64,000 bases of DNA from Clostridiales bacterium (GCA_012841525.1 DUUO01000023.1:27592-91591); one strand, 5' to 3'. Shown: positions 10,571 through 22,400, counted from the first letter of the stretch. The notes: generated by a model from the sequence alone, not told the origin. Made by a program: numbers and translations.

Positions 10571-10672
10571 TATACAATGTAGTTAATAAACAAATACAGT
10601 GTAGTCAATAAAAAACATGCAATGTGGTTAATGTAAAATATAATAAAAAATATACAATGTAGTTGGTAAAAA
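10571..10672 (+). repeat. Degenerate tandem repeat (about 22-23 nt unit, 4 copies)
   Basis: ATACAATGTAGTTAATAAA-like units with CAATGTAGT cores near 10575, 10597, 10620 and 10655. Confidence 0.7.
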
Positions 10673-10763
10673 TATATTTATTTTAGTTGAAAAATTATTA
10701 TCTACGAATATTAAAAATATAAACATAATAGGCTTTAATTAAATAAACATTATGGAGGAAAGT

Positions 10764-12035
10764 ATGAAAAAAGTTGGTGTTGCTCTTTTAGGCGTTGGAA
10801 CAGTAGGTGGCGGGACATATACAATATTAAAAAATATGAGAGAAACTTTTAAGGAAAAATATCAGTTAGATATAGAAGTTTTGCATGTAATAGATAAAAA
10901 CATTAAAAGAACTAACGAACTTGGTATTGATCCAAAAATTGTTTCAACAGATATTGATAATGTTGTAAATAACAAAGATATTGACATTGTGTGTGAATTT
11001 TTTGGTGGAATTGAACCTGCTAAAAGTTTTATTATCAAATCACTTAAAGCTGGCAAAAGTGTTGTTACAGCAAACAAAGAGATGTTTGCAAAAAGTTGGT
11101 TAGAACTTGAAAAAGCAGCAAAAGAAGGCAATTCAGGCTTGTATTTTGAAGCAACTAGCGTTGGTGGTGTTCCAATTGTAAGAGTATTAAATGAATCCAT
11201 GCAAGGAAATGAAATTCTCTCAATACAAGGCATATTCAATGGAACAACAAATTATATTTTAAGCAAAATGATAGATGACGGACTAGAATATGAAACTGTA
11301 TTAAAAGAGGCTCAAGATCTTGGATATGCTGAAGCAGATCCTACTGCTGACGTTGAAGGCTATGATAGTATGTACAAACTATCAATTTTATCAACTCTTG
11401 CTTTTGGGAAAAGGGTTCCAATTGAAAAGATATACAGAGAGGGTATAACAAAAATAACAAAAGTAGATATAGAATATGGTAAAAAGTTTGGTTATACACT
11501 TAAATTATTAGCAACAGCACAAATTGTTGATGGTAAATTAGAGGCAAGAGTACATCCTACTTTTATTAAAAATCAAAATCCACTAGCCAGCGTTAAAGGC
11601 TCATTTAATGCAGTGCTTTTGAAAGGCGATAATGTTGGAGATATTATGCTATATGGTAGAGGAGCAGGTGCTTTGCCTACTGGTTCTGCAATAGTATCTG
11701 ATATTATTTATGCAGCACAACAAACCAAACATAAATTAATAGGATTTTCTGAAGACAAGTTTTTTGATGATGATAGTTTTGCAAAAGATTTTTCTTGCGA
11801 ATACTTCATTAGAATGAATGTTGTTGATAAGCCAGGTGTTTTAGCAAAAATAACAAAAGTACTTGGTGAAAATAATGTTTCAATTAATTCTATGGAGCAA
11901 ACGGCACAAGATGGTAATGCAGATTTAATTTTTATGATTCATAAAACACCAGAAAGTTTAGTTAAAAAATCAATTGCAGAAATTAAAAAAATAGATGTAG
12001 TTAATAGCGTTGATTCAGTTATCAGAGTTATGTAA
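10764..12035 (+). CDS. hom: Homoserine dehydrogenase with C-terminal ACT domain
   Basis: VALLGVGTVGGGTY Rossmann; GIFNGTTNYILSKM; ACT-like FIRMNVVDKPGVLAKI. ATG at 10764 follows GGAGG. Confidence 0.94.
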   Translation: MKKVGVALLGVGTVGGGTYTILKNMRETFKEKYQLDIEVLHVIDKNIKRTNELGIDPKIVSTDIDNVVNNKDIDIVCEFFGGIEPAKSFIIKSLKAGKSVVTANKEMFAKSWLELEKAAKEGNSGLYFEATSVGGVPIVRVLNESMQGNEILSIQGIFNGTTNYILSKMIDDGLEYETVLKEAQDLGYAEADPTADVEGYDSMYKLSILSTLAFGKRVPIEKIYREGITKITKVDIEYGKKFGYTLKLLATAQIVDGKLEARVHPTFIKNQNPLASVKGSFNAVLLKGDNVGDIMLYGRGAGALPTGSAIVSDIIYAAQQTKHKLIGFSEDKFFDDDSFAKDFSCEYFIRMNVVDKPGVLAKITKVLGENNVSINSMEQTAQDGNADLIFMIHKTPESLVKKSIAEIKKIDVVNSVDSVIRVM

Positions 12036-12143
12036 TTTATGATATTTTAATGTGGATGTTATAACTATTAAATAAAGGCAGTATTTAGAATCAGTGAATA
12101 AATGCATATGTATTCAACATTTTAATGCTAAAAGCAGTGATAA

Positions 12144-12557
12144 ATGAAAAATCAATCTTTAGAAATTTTAAAATTATTTGTAGATACATCGAAAGATGGC
12201 AGATATGTGATCATTGATTTTAAAGATTTTTTTGATCTTGAATTAGATACTAAACTAAGCAAAAGTGAACTCGAAGTTCTTGCAAAAGATTTAGAAGTAA
12301 ATGGATATATTGAAATTAAATTTATAAATGAAGATTCAATATGTGCTAAACCTACAAAACTTGGTTTTGGAGCAATTGAGGGCTATAACAGAAAAGCAGT
12401 TGAATCGACTGAAACTTTATTGGAAAATCCTAAAAATCAACAAGCGAAAAACATAAAAACCATTAAAATATTTGTTGTTGCATTTTTGGGCAGTTTAATG
12501 GGTGGCGCATTAATTTTAATATTATATTTGCTTATTAAGTTTTTAACAAATAAGTAA
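12144..12557 (+). CDS. Hypothetical tail-anchored protein with winged-helix-like N-terminus
   Basis: 137 aa; charged N-terminal domain then one C-terminal TM segment (IFVVAFLGSLMGGALILILYLLI). Confidence 0.6.
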   Translation: MKNQSLEILKLFVDTSKDGRYVIIDFKDFFDLELDTKLSKSELEVLAKDLEVNGYIEIKFINEDSICAKPTKLGFGAIEGYNRKAVESTETLLENPKNQQAKNIKTIKIFVVAFLGSLMGGALILILYLLIKFLTNK

Positions 12558-12611
12558 AAAAGGTAAAATAATTATTAAAAAATTTGTATTTAAACAAAAG
12601 TGATATTTTGG

Positions 12612-12840
12612 TGTGTGGTTTAATCAAAACATTTAGTGCAGAATAATAATTAAAAATAGTCTATATATGAGATGTGTGGTTTAATCAAAACATTTAGTGC
12701 AGAATAAATAATTAAAAATAGTCTATGATGTGTGGTTTAATCAAAACATTTAGTGCAGAGTAAATAATTAAAAATAGTCTATATAGAGATGTGTGATCTA
12801 ATCAAAACATTCAGTGCAGAGTAAATAATTAAAATGGTAT
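12612..12840 (+). repeat. Tandem repeat, four copies, 56-61 nt period
   Basis: TGTGTGGTTTAATCAAAACATTTAGTGCAGAATAAATAATTAAAAATAGTCTATA units starting at 12612, 12673, 12729 and 12790. Confidence 0.95.
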
Positions 12841-13196
12841 TAAATAAGAAAGAAAAAAATTTAATGGAATATATATATAAATGTGCTCAAGAAAAAGGAG
12901 AGTGCTTAATTACGCCTATAGATATATTAAATAATATTTCATTTGATTTAGATTTTAGAGAAGAAGAAATTGAACCTACAATGAAAGCACTGCAAGCGGA
13001 AGAATATTTTGCATATGATCATGTATATAAAAATGATGAATTAATTTATGCTATTGTTTTGAAAGAAAAGGGAGTTCGCTACGAAAGGGACAAAAAAACA
13101 AAAAGAAAAAAGATAATACAAAGTCTTATTCTAGCAGCAGTGACTGCTTTAGTTGGGGTTTTAGTAAGAGTAATAGTTCTTTCTATTGCAAACTAA
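12834..13196 (+). CDS. Hypothetical tail-anchored protein with winged-helix-like N-terminus
   Basis: 120 aa, same architecture as 12144..12557; C-terminal TM SLILAAVTALVGVLVRVIVLSIA. Confidence 0.6.
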   Translation: MVLNKKEKNLMEYIYKCAQEKGECLITPIDILNNISFDLDFREEEIEPTMKALQAEEYFAYDHVYKNDELIYAIVLKEKGVRYERDKKTKRKKIIQSLILAAVTALVGVLVRVIVLSIAN

Positions 13197-13341
13197 AATT
13201 TTAGTGATAATTTTGAATTTTTAAATTATTTAAAAAAATAATGATAATAGAAAAGCATATATTTTAGGAAGCAAAAAAGGCAATTTTAGTAGCCAAATAT
13301 CAGTATATTTATGTGTGTAAACTTTAATTGTAAAGTAAGTT

Positions 13342-15363
13342 ATGATAAAAAAAGATTTTTATAAATTTGAATTAGAATCCAAGTTTTCGCCAAGTGAAGA
13401 TCAACAAAAAGCAGTTGATATTTTAACAAAAGGTATAAATGATGGCGAAGCACAACAAATTTTGCTTGGTGTGACTGGCTCTGGTAAAACTTTTACAATG
13501 GCAAATATTATTAAAAATTTTAATAAGCCAACTTTAGTTATTGCCCATAATAAAACACTTGCTGCACAACTTTGTAATGAATTTAGAGCTCTTTTTCCTA
13601 AAAATAGAGTTGAATATTTTGTTTCATATTATGATTATTATCAACCAGAAGCATATATCCCAAGAACTGATACATATATTGACAAAGAAATACAAATCAA
13701 TGAAGAAATAGACAAATTGAGAAATAGTGCAACAGCATCACTTGGAGAAAGAAATGATGTAATCATAGTTGCTTCAGTGTCATGCATTTATGGACTTGGT
13801 GCCCCTGAAATATATTTTAAACAAAGCATTTCGGTTAGAGAAGGAGATGTTTTAGATCGAGATGAATTAATAGATAAACTTGTAGATATACAATATTCTA
13901 GAAGTGATATTGATTTTAGACGTTCCACTTTTAGAGTTAGAGGTGATAGGGTTGAAGTCTTTCCCGCTGGCTCTTCCGATAAGGCAATAAGAATAGATTT
14001 TTGGGGCGATGAGATTGAATCTATTTCAGAATTTAATCCTGTGACAAATCAAGTCACTACAGGATTATCACACTATTTGATATTCCCTGCAACACACTAT
14101 GTAATTGGCAGTGATAATATAGAGTCAGTTTTGGAAAAAATTAAAGAAGATATGTTAGTTCAAGAAGAATTTTTTAAAAGTCAGGGTAAATTAATAGAAG
14201 CACAAAGAATTAGGGAAAGAGTTAACTATGATATAGAAATGATAGCTCAAATGGGATATTGTAACGGCATAGAAAATTACTCAAGATATTTTGATGGTCG
14301 TTCACCTGGTGAAGCTCCATACACTTTATTAGATTATTTTTCAGATGATTTTTTGGTCTTTATTGATGAAAGCCATATGACTATTCCACAAATTAAAGGC
14401 ATGTATAATGGTGATTTTTCACGAAAAACTAATTTGGTAGAGTACGGATTTAGATTACCAGCAGCATTTGATAATAGACCATTAAAGTTTGCTGAGTTTG
14501 AAAAAAGAATAAAACAAGCAATTTTCGTATCTGCAACGCCTGGAGATTATGAATTAGGCAAGTCTAAAATTGTAGCAGAACAAATTATAAGACCTACTGG
14601 TTTAGTAGATCCTGAAATTATTGTAAGACAAACAAAAGGGCAAATTGACGATTTGCTTAGTGAAATTCATAAAGTTGTAGATAAAGGCGGCAGAGTGTTA
14701 ATTACTACATTGACAATAAGAATGTCTGAAGAATTGACAAATTATTTAAAAGAAAGAAAAATTAAAGTTGAATATATGCACAATCAAATCGACACCCTTG
14801 AAAGAATAGAAATAATTAACAGACTAAGAAGAGGGGATATTGATGTTATTGTAGGAATAAACTTATTGCGAGAAGGTTTAGATATTCCAGAAGTTATGTT
14901 AGTTGCTATACTTGATGCTGATAAAGAGGGATTTTTAAGATCAAGGACATCGCTTATACAAACAGTAGGAAGGGCAAGTAGAAATGCAAATTCTTATGTA
15001 ATAATGTATGCTGATACAATAACGAAAAGTATGCAAGAGGCGATAACAGAAACTAATCGTAGAAGAGAAATTCAAAAAAACTACAATGTGTTGCATAATA
15101 TTACGCCAAAAACTATTAAGAAAGAAATCAAAAATACTTTGGTTATTTCTAAAAAATCAAAGAAAGAGGAAGATAAACTAACTGTACTAGAAATAAATAA
15201 AGAGATTAAAGATTTATACGATAAAATGAATGAAGCAAGTGCTACATACGATTTTGAGCAAGCAATTATCATAAGAGATCGTATTACTTATTTAAGATCT
15301 TTATACAATAGAAAAAACAAAAAGGCAGCCAACAAACATAAATCTAAAGATTTTAATAAGTAA
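13342..15363 (+). CDS. uvrB: Excinuclease ABC subunit B
   Basis: 673 aa; [25 protein letters not shown] hairpin, UVR domain at C-terminus. Confidence 0.98.
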   Translation: MIKKDFYKFELESKFSPSEDQQKAVDILTKGINDGEAQQILLGVTGSGKTFTMANIIKNFNKPTLVIAHNKTLAAQLCNEFRALFPKNRVEYFVSYYDYYQPEAYIPRTDTYIDKEIQINEEIDKLRNSATASLGERNDVIIVASVSCIYGLGAPEIYFKQSISVREGDVLDRDELIDKLVDIQYSRSDIDFRRSTFRVRGDRVEVFPAGSSDKAIRIDFWGDEIESISEFNPVTNQVTTGLSHYLIFPATHYVIGSDNIESVLEKIKEDMLVQEEFFKSQGKLIEAQRIRERVNYDIEMIAQMGYCNGIENYSRYFDGRSPGEAPYTLLDYFSDDFLVFIDESHMTIPQIKGMYNGDFSRKTNLVEYGFRLPAAFDNRPLKFAEFEKRIKQAIFVSATPGDYELGKSKIVAEQIIRPTGLVDPEIIVRQTKGQIDDLLSEIHKVVDKGGRVLITTLTIRMSEELTNYLKERKIKVEYMHNQIDTLERIEIINRLRRGDIDVIVGINLLREGLDIPEVMLVAILDADKEGFLRSRTSLIQTVGRASRNANSYVIMYADTITKSMQEAITETNRRREIQKNYNVLHNITPKTIKKEIKNTLVISKKSKKEEDKLTVLEINKEIKDLYDKMNEASATYDFEQAIIIRDRITYLRSLYNRKNKKAANKHKSKDFNK

Positions 15364-15433
15364 AATACATTTAATGAAATGTAAAAGAGTACAAACAATT
15401 TAGCTGTTGTTAATAAAAAATAAGGGTAGTGAA

Positions 15434-18238
15434 ATGTTAACTGATATAATCATAAAAGGTGCAAAGGAAAACAACTTAAAAAATTTAGATGTTGTAATTC
15501 CAAGAGAAAAATTTGTTGTCCTAACAGGGTTAAGTGGCTCTGGTAAATCTAGTCTAGCATTTGACACAATTTTTGCAGAAGGACAAAGAAGATATATAGA
15601 AAGTTTATCTAGTTATGCAAGACAATTTTTAGGCCAAATGGATAAACCAAATGTTGAATCTATAGACGGTCTTTCTCCTTCAATTTCAATAGATCAAAAA
15701 ACAACAAGCAATAATCCACGTTCAACAGTAGGAACTGTAACAGAAATTTATGATTATATGAGATTGTTATTTGCAAGGATTGGCATACCTCATTGCCCAA
15801 TATGTGGTACCGAAATTGTAGCAATTACGGTTGATCAAATAGTGCAAAAAATATTGTCATTTGATAAAAATTCAAAATTATTAATTGAAGCTCCAATAGT
15901 CAGAGGTAGAAAAGGAGAATATAAAAAGGAACTTGAAAATCTACATAAAAATGGATTTGCAAGAGTTAGAATTGATGGCAAAATTTACCAGCTTGATGAA
16001 GAAATTAATTTGGATAAAAACTTAAAACATGACATAAATGTTGTCGTAGATAGACTGGTTATTAAAGAAGGAATAGAAAGAAGATTAAGTGATAGTATTG
16101 AGATTGCATTAAATCTTGCAAAAGGTTTAGTTGTTGCTGATGTAAATGGTCAATCTTATATTTATTCTTCAAAACTTGCTTGCCCAATACATAGTGATAT
16201 TATCATACCTGAATTAAGCCCAAGATTATTTTCATTTAATAGTCCTTATGGCGCTTGTCCAGATTGTTTAGGAATAGGGACTAAAATGCAAGTTTCAGAG
16301 AAAAAACTAGTTGTTGATGAAAATTTATCATTGAGGCAAGGTGCTTTAAGAGCAAGCGGTTGGTATTTAATGGATGTTGAAGGAAATCTCAACTACATAT
16401 ATAAACAGTTAGCCGAAAAATACAAATTTTCTTTAGACGTTCCTTGGAAAGATTTAGAAAAAAAATATAAAGACTTAATTTTGTATGGAAGTGACGATAA
16501 ACTAAAAGTTTATTGGGGCCAATCAACTGTCACACAAATTAATGAAGGAATTATACCTAAAATGCAACGAAGATATAACGCCACTCAATCAGAGGGTGTT
16601 AAACGTGATATAGAAAGATATATGATTGAAACTCCTTGTTTAACTTGTCATGGACAACGATTGAAAAAAGAAGTTTTGCATGTGTTAATTGATGGTAAAA
16701 ATATTGCTCAACTTACTGAAATGCCAATAGTTAGTTTGCAAAGATTTTTTGAACATATTAATTTATTCGACTCACAAGCTCTTATAGCAAAGCCAATTTT
16801 AAAAGAGATTAAAGAAAGATTAAATTTCTTGATAGATGTTGGGCTAGGCTATTTAACATTGGCTAGATCTAGTGGAACTTTAAGTGGTGGTGAAAGCCAA
16901 AGAATTAGGCTTGCAACACAAATCGGCAGTGGATTAATGGGCGTTTTATATATTTTAGATGAACCAAGTATTGGTCTGCATCAAAGAGACAATTCAAAAT
17001 TGCTTGCAACATTAAAAAAATTAAGAGATTTAGGCAATACTTTGATTGTAGTTGAACATGATGAAGAAACAATTAGGCAAGCCGATCATATTGTTGATAT
17101 TGGCCCTGGAGCTGGTGAAAATGGTGGATATTTGGTAGCACAAGGTTCAATTGAAGATATAATGAATGAACCAAAATCTATAACTGGTGATTTTTTAGCA
17201 GGTAGAAGAAAAATTAATGTTCCAAAAGAAAGAAGAAAACAAGATGGAAGATTTCTGTCAGTTGTTGGAGCACGACAAAATAACCTAAAAAATATTAATG
17301 TTGATTTCCCAATAGGTTTAATTACAGCTGTAACTGGTATTTCAGGTTCTGGAAAATCTTCTTTAGTTAATGGAATAATTTATCCAAGTTTAGCAAGTAA
17401 ACTAAATAAAGCAAATACTGTAGAAGGTAAATATTCAAATATTACGGGTGCTGAGTATCTTGATAAAGTTATTAATATTGATCAAAGCCCAATTGGAAGA
17501 ACCCCAAGATCAAATCCAGCAACATACACTGATTTATTTACTTTAATAAGAAACTTATTTGCTCAAACACCAGACGCAAAAGCAAGGGGGTATAAACCAG
17601 GTAGATTTAGTTTCAATGTTAAAGGTGGAAGATGTGAGCATTGTATGGGTGATGGCATTATTAAAATTGAAATGCATTTCTTACCAGATGTATATATACC
17701 TTGTGAAGTTTGCAAAGGAAAAAGGTATAATAACGAGACTTTGGAAGTTAAATTCAAAGGAAAATCAATTTTTGATGTTTTAGATATGACTGTTTCTCAA
17801 GCCTTAGAATTTTTCAAAAACATGCCAGCAATTAAGAGAAAACTTCAAACATTAAATGATGTAGGGCTAGGATATATTAAACTTGGACAACCCTCTACTA
17901 CGCTTTCTGGCGGTGAAGCACAAAGAGTTAAACTTGCTACTGAACTATCTAAAAGAAGCACAGGTAGAACTTTGTATATTTTAGATGAGCCAACAACAGG
18001 CTTACATATGGCTGATGTTGAAAAATTAATTCATATTTTGAATCAATTAGCAGATAAAGGAAATACAATAATAGTTATTGAGCATAATTTAGATGTAATC
18101 AAAGTTGCAGATCACATCATTGATTTAGGCCCAGAAGGTGGAGATGAAGGTGGTTATTTGGTTGCATCTGGTTCTCCAGAAGAAGTTGCAAAAAATGAAA
18201 ATAGTGCAACAGGGGAATATTTAAGAAAAGTATTTTAA
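15434..18238 (+). CDS. uvrA: Excinuclease ABC subunit A
   Basis: Duplicated ABC ATPase, zinc-finger CXXC motifs; ATG at 15434 ([17 protein letters not shown]) fits family start. Confidence 0.98.
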   Translation: MLTDIIIKGAKENNLKNLDVVIPREKFVVLTGLSGSGKSSLAFDTIFAEGQRRYIESLSSYARQFLGQMDKPNVESIDGLSPSISIDQKTTSNNPRSTVGTVTEIYDYMRLLFARIGIPHCPICGTEIVAITVDQIVQKILSFDKNSKLLIEAPIVRGRKGEYKKELENLHKNGFARVRIDGKIYQLDEEINLDKNLKHDINVVVDRLVIKEGIERRLSDSIEIALNLAKGLVVADVNGQSYIYSSKLACPIHSDIIIPELSPRLFSFNSPYGACPDCLGIGTKMQVSEKKLVVDENLSLRQGALRASGWYLMDVEGNLNYIYKQLAEKYKFSLDVPWKDLEKKYKDLILYGSDDKLKVYWGQSTVTQINEGIIPKMQRRYNATQSEGVKRDIERYMIETPCLTCHGQRLKKEVLHVLIDGKNIAQLTEMPIVSLQRFFEHINLFDSQALIAKPILKEIKERLNFLIDVGLGYLTLARSSGTLSGGESQRIRLATQIGSGLMGVLYILDEPSIGLHQRDNSKLLATLKKLRDLGNTLIVVEHDEETIRQADHIVDIGPGAGENGGYLVAQGSIEDIMNEPKSITGDFLAGRRKINVPKERRKQDGRFLSVVGARQNNLKNINVDFPIGLITAVTGISGSGKSSLVNGIIYPSLASKLNKANTVEGKYSNITGAEYLDKVINIDQSPIGRTPRSNPATYTDLFTLIRNLFAQTPDAKARGYKPGRFSFNVKGGRCEHCMGDGIIKIEMHFLPDVYIPCEVCKGKRYNNETLEVKFKGKSIFDVLDMTVSQALEFFKNMPAIKRKLQTLNDVGLGYIKLGQPSTTLSGGEAQRVKLATELSKRSTGRTLYILDEPTTGLHMADVEKLIHILNQLADKGNTIIVIEHNLDVIKVADHIIDLGPEGGDEGGYLVASGSPEEVAKNENSATGEYLRKVF

Positions 18239-18283
18239 TTTTAGTGGTCTTTTAAAATTTCTAAAATGAAAGGTCTAAAAGCA

Positions 18284-18874
18284 TTAATTTGATGCTGCTT
18301 CATTTGTTTCAGCCTTATTTTCAATAGTGGTTTTAATTTTATTTTCGATGGAATCTAATTTTATTCTAGGTTCTAAAATTTTGTATAAAATTATGATTAG
18401 TATAGAATTTACTAGATAAACTCCTGATTGCAAAGGTATTCTAGTGAGCAACCATACGAAAAAAGTCGTTTTGTTTTGGATGAAAAAATAATATATAATT
18501 AGTGAATTTAGAAAAACAGTGCATACGAAATATACAAGCACAATAGATATGATAATTCTTACTATCGGATGTATTTTCTTTATTTTAAAAACTAAACCTG
18601 GTATAAGTCCACTCAATCCTGAAACTAAAGTTATCAAAGGCATCCAAGCACCCCCTGATGGTTTAATTAAAAAGCCTAAACCATCAGCTAAAACTCCAAC
18701 AATAAACCCTCCAATAGGACCTGTAAATATTCCTGCAAGCACATTCATTGTTGTCATTAGAGAAAGCTTATTGGCGATTGAGATATCTATTGAAAATACT
18801 TTCAAAGCGACTGACATTGCCGCAAATATCGCAATATATGCAATTCTTTTACTTGTAAAATAAGTTTTTTTCAT
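18284..18874 (-). CDS. folT: ECF transporter S component, folate (FolT) family
   Basis: MKKTYFTSKRIAYIAIFAAMSVALKV...GPIGGFIVGVLADGLGFLIKPSGGAW; preceded by THF riboswitch and GGAGG. Confidence 0.85.
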   Translation of the reverse strand: MKKTYFTSKRIAYIAIFAAMSVALKVFSIDISIANKLSLMTTMNVLAGIFTGPIGGFIVGVLADGLGFLIKPSGGAWMPLITLVSGLSGLIPGLVFKIKKIHPIVRIIISIVLVYFVCTVFLNSLIIYYFFIQNKTTFFVWLLTRIPLQSGVYLVNSILIIILYKILEPRIKLDSIENKIKTTIENKAETNEAASN

Positions 18875-18881
18875 TAAAAAA

Positions 18882-18905
18882 GTCCTCCTATTTTGCAGAG
18901 AGGAC
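18882..18905 (-). promoter_or_regulatory. Riboswitch expression-platform hairpin (RBS-sequestering or terminator-like)
   Basis: Minus strand GTCCTC-TCTGCAAAATAG-GAGGAC-TTTTTT-AATG: the 3' arm contains the Shine-Dalgarno. Confidence 0.65.
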
Positions 18906-18925
18906 ACGTCAATTGTTGATTAAAA

Positions 18926-19028
18926 GACTCGCAACGGACGCGATATGAAATCGCAGGTTTTTTCCTTTCGTTCACGGACAACATCCCATTCCGTGACACT
19001 TTACGTTTCATATCTACTCTGCTTAGTC
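18926..19028 (-). ncRNA. THF (tetrahydrofolate) riboswitch
   Basis: Minus strand GACTAAGCAGAGTAGATATGAAACGTAAAGTGTCACGGAATGGGATGTTGTCCGTGAACGAAAGG...TATCGCGTCCGTTGCGAGTC matches remembered THF riboswitch core (GAGUAGA, CGU.AAGUGU, AUGGGAUGUUG, ACGAA) and sits upstream of folT. Confidence 0.9.
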
Positions 19029-19070
19029 GCAATTTTGCTACCATGTTTATCTTATCACAAGAATAAATAA

Positions 19071-19280
19071 TACTCTAGTAAAAATTAAATGAATACTCTA
19101 GTAAAAATTAAATGAATGTTCCAGCAAAAGAAAAATGAATACTAATAGCAAAAGAAAAATGAATATTAATGGCAAAAATTAAATAAATGCTCTAATAAAA
19201 ATTAAATGAATGCTCTAGCAAAAATTAAATAAACCCTCTGATAAAAGAATAAAAGAACACTCTAATAAAAAATTAAATGT
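19071..19280 (+). repeat. Tandem repeat, nine copies, 23-24 nt period
   Basis: Units like TACTCTAGTAAAAATTAAATGAA start at 19071, 19094, 19117, 19140, 19164, 19188, 19211, 19234 and 19258. Confidence 0.95.
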
Positions 19281-19420
19281 CAAATAATAATGTCATTGGT
19301 TTCAAGATTAGGTTGAACCTTCACGAAAAACGCTAGAAAAATTAAGATTCTTTTCATTGATAATAGGCTTATTAATATGTTAGTATGATATAGATTAAAT
19401 ATAACATTTTATAAGGTGAG

Positions 19421-22400
19421 ATGATGAAAAAGAAAAGACAAAAACGCCTTCTAGTTTTTTTAGCTATAACATTAATTTTCAGCTTGCTTGTACTTGCAGC
19501 TTGCGTTGATCCTTCGATAGAAGAAGAAGATAAAAAAACTGAAGAAACAACTGAAATTCAAAATGATGGCACTTTGATTAATAATGGGTCATTTAAATTT
19601 GCAAAACCTAAAGATCCAAATTTATATTTGCAAACAGAAATTGTCAACTGGACAAAAAACGATGGTTCATTCAAGTCTACTGATTCAAAAGTTAAAATGG
19701 GAGTTATTGAATTAGATAAAGCTCTCTTTGATGAAAAAAAATCATTATTTAATTTTACTAGTTCAGTAAATTCAGAAAACAAATATTCTTTAAGTGATTT
19801 TCCAGAAGTTGCACCCTCAACTCCAAAAGATGATAAAGGTGCATACACTGATAAAAATGCCATGATAATTTCTATGCCAGATATAGATAAAAAACAAGGT
19901 TCTGTATATTTTTCATTATCAAATTCATCAACTCTTGCAAAAGATTCATTTTATAAATTAAGTATTGATGTGTACACAGATTTATTTAACCCAGAAGATA
20001 AAAGTGGGGCAGCAATAGAAATAACATCAACAATGTATTCACAAATTTTGTCTATAAACACTGAAAAAACTTGGAAGACATATAGTTTTTACATTGCTAC
20101 AAATAAATATGTTGATGCGACATTTAATTTGAAATTATGGCTAGGACACGGTCCTGAATATTTAGGCCAATCAACAAATCCAAATCCTCACCTTGCGGCA
20201 GGTTCTGTTTTATATGACAATGTTTTTGTAGAAAAAATAACCAGTGATACAGAAATAAATAATATAAGGAGTGCATATAAAAATGGAGAATATAAAGATA
20301 ATGAAAATGGAAAGACTAGATATATGGATTTATCTTTAGTAGATCCTGGTTTTAACGCTATAACAGATTATTCATCAACATATTCAAGTTCTTCAAACGA
20401 TTATTACTATTCGGCAAAAAGAGGAATTCAATCACAATATGAGTTTAAAGTTGGTGATAAAAAGTTAACAACTGATGAAAAAAATCTATTTCCAGATTAT
20501 CCAACATATACAAGTAGTAGATTCCCAATTGGAGTTTTTGACATGTCAAAATTATATAGTGTTGGAAAAAATGATGATGGTGTAGATGTTGCCACTGATA
20601 AATATCAAAAAATAGATTCAACTTTTGTAGCACCAAAAGACTATGAACACTTTATGAAAAAAGATAAAGATGGTAATTGGAATTATAATTTACATGGAAA
20701 TGTTGAAAATGGAAGGGATGGCGAAAGCGTAGATTCTACTGCTTTATTAGTTTGGCATCCATCTGGAAAAATAAGTGGTGCAGGTTATGTTGGAAAAAAC
20801 AAAATAACAATAGAAAAAGATAAATATTATGATATTTCTGTTTGGGTTTATATTTGGATTCCAAAAACTGAAAAACCTAAAGATCTTACAGAAGATGAGG
20901 AAAAGAATCCTGCAAAAGTAAAAGAATATGAAGAAAAATTAGATACATATAATAAATATCAATCGTTTTACAACAGGGAAAGCAAAGCACAAGCATTATT
21001 TAAAGTTTCTGGAGCATCAGTTACAGACTCTGATAAACTTTTAAGTTATTCTAATTCAGATTGGGGTAAATGGGAAAAATTAACAATAAAAATTAAAGGC
21101 AATAGTTTATCTAAAAGAGAAATTACTCCAGAATTTTGGTATGGTCATGGATATTGGGGTGATTCAACCTTGATGCCAGGTGCTGCATTTTTTGATGATT
21201 TAAGTGTAAGCGTAAGAGATGAAGTTGAGCCATCAGAAGAAGATGATTACTATGAATTATCAATTTTGAGTGAAGGTGATTTCAAAGGATTTGGTTTGAC
21301 TGAAACTACGGAAGATTTTGTAGAACTAGAAAAAGCAGAAGGTAAAGTTTGGGAATATAAAAGAGTTGATGATAAAAAACTTGGAGTTGAAATATCATCA
21401 AAAAACTCTATTGCTGGTAAAGTTTCTGGAAATAGTAGTTTCATAAATTCTCCAACTCCAATTGACGGAGTTGTTGGTCTTGAAGGAATCAGCAAAGGAC
21501 CTGGAACACTAAAAATAAAATATAGTGGCGGAGCATATAGAAACACAGATTTATTGGTATTAAATCACAAAGGTAATGACACCGCTTCAAGCATAAGCTT
21601 TTTGATTACACAAAAAGATATAGATGTTAATGCAGATTTACAAGATTTGTTACTGGTTCGTCCAAATAATTTTTATAGATTTTCATTTTGGATTAATACA
21701 GAAGGCATTCCTTCAAATATGGGTGCAAAAGTAAAAATATTGCAAATTGATTCTGAAGATGAAACTAAAACTTCAGAACTTGCAACATTTTCAGGTATTA
21801 ATGTAAATGAATGGACCGAATATATAGCATATATCAAAGGTGCTGAAACGGAAAAACAAAGATTTGGTTTTGAAATTGTTTTAGGAGAAGGGGATATTGC
21901 AGTAAAAGAAGATACTAGAACAGCGGGAGTTGTATTTTTTACTGCTCCAACATGGCAAAAAATTTCAAATGAAGAATATAATGATGCTAATAAAAATTTA
22001 AATACGACTAAAGATATAACCGCTAGAGACAATACAAGTTCTAAGAGCTCATCATTCACAAATGGATTTTTCAAAAATTTTGATTCAAGTGAATATAAAA
22101 ATACTGAAAAATTTAACAAAGAAGGTTATTTAACTAAAGAAGTAAAACCAACAAGCTGGCAATATAATGAAGCGGCTGTTGGCTTAGAGGCAGTTAAATC
22201 ATTTAAGGTTGAGGGTACAAATAAACTAACATGGGAAAAAGTAGAAGGTGCAACGCAATATTATGTTTATATGAATGAATATGAAAAGAAAGAAATGATA
22301 GATGGTGTTGAAAAAACCTTAAAGAAAAATGATATTTTAGTCGATATTATAGATGATCCTACAACTACTTACCAAGCAACTAGAAATGGAAAATATTACA

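Noticed and set aside
12612-12840. CRISPR array hypothesis for the four-copy repeat
   Set aside because: Whole 56-61 nt unit is conserved, so there are no unique spacers; it is a plain tandem repeat.
18875-18907. Extended folT start at 18907
   Set aside because: The extra codons cover the Shine-Dalgarno and riboswitch hairpin; ATG at 18874 is preceded by GGAGG and fits the family.
21673-22119. 148-aa minus-strand ORF
   Set aside because: Antisense to the giant lipoprotein gene; no supporting signal.
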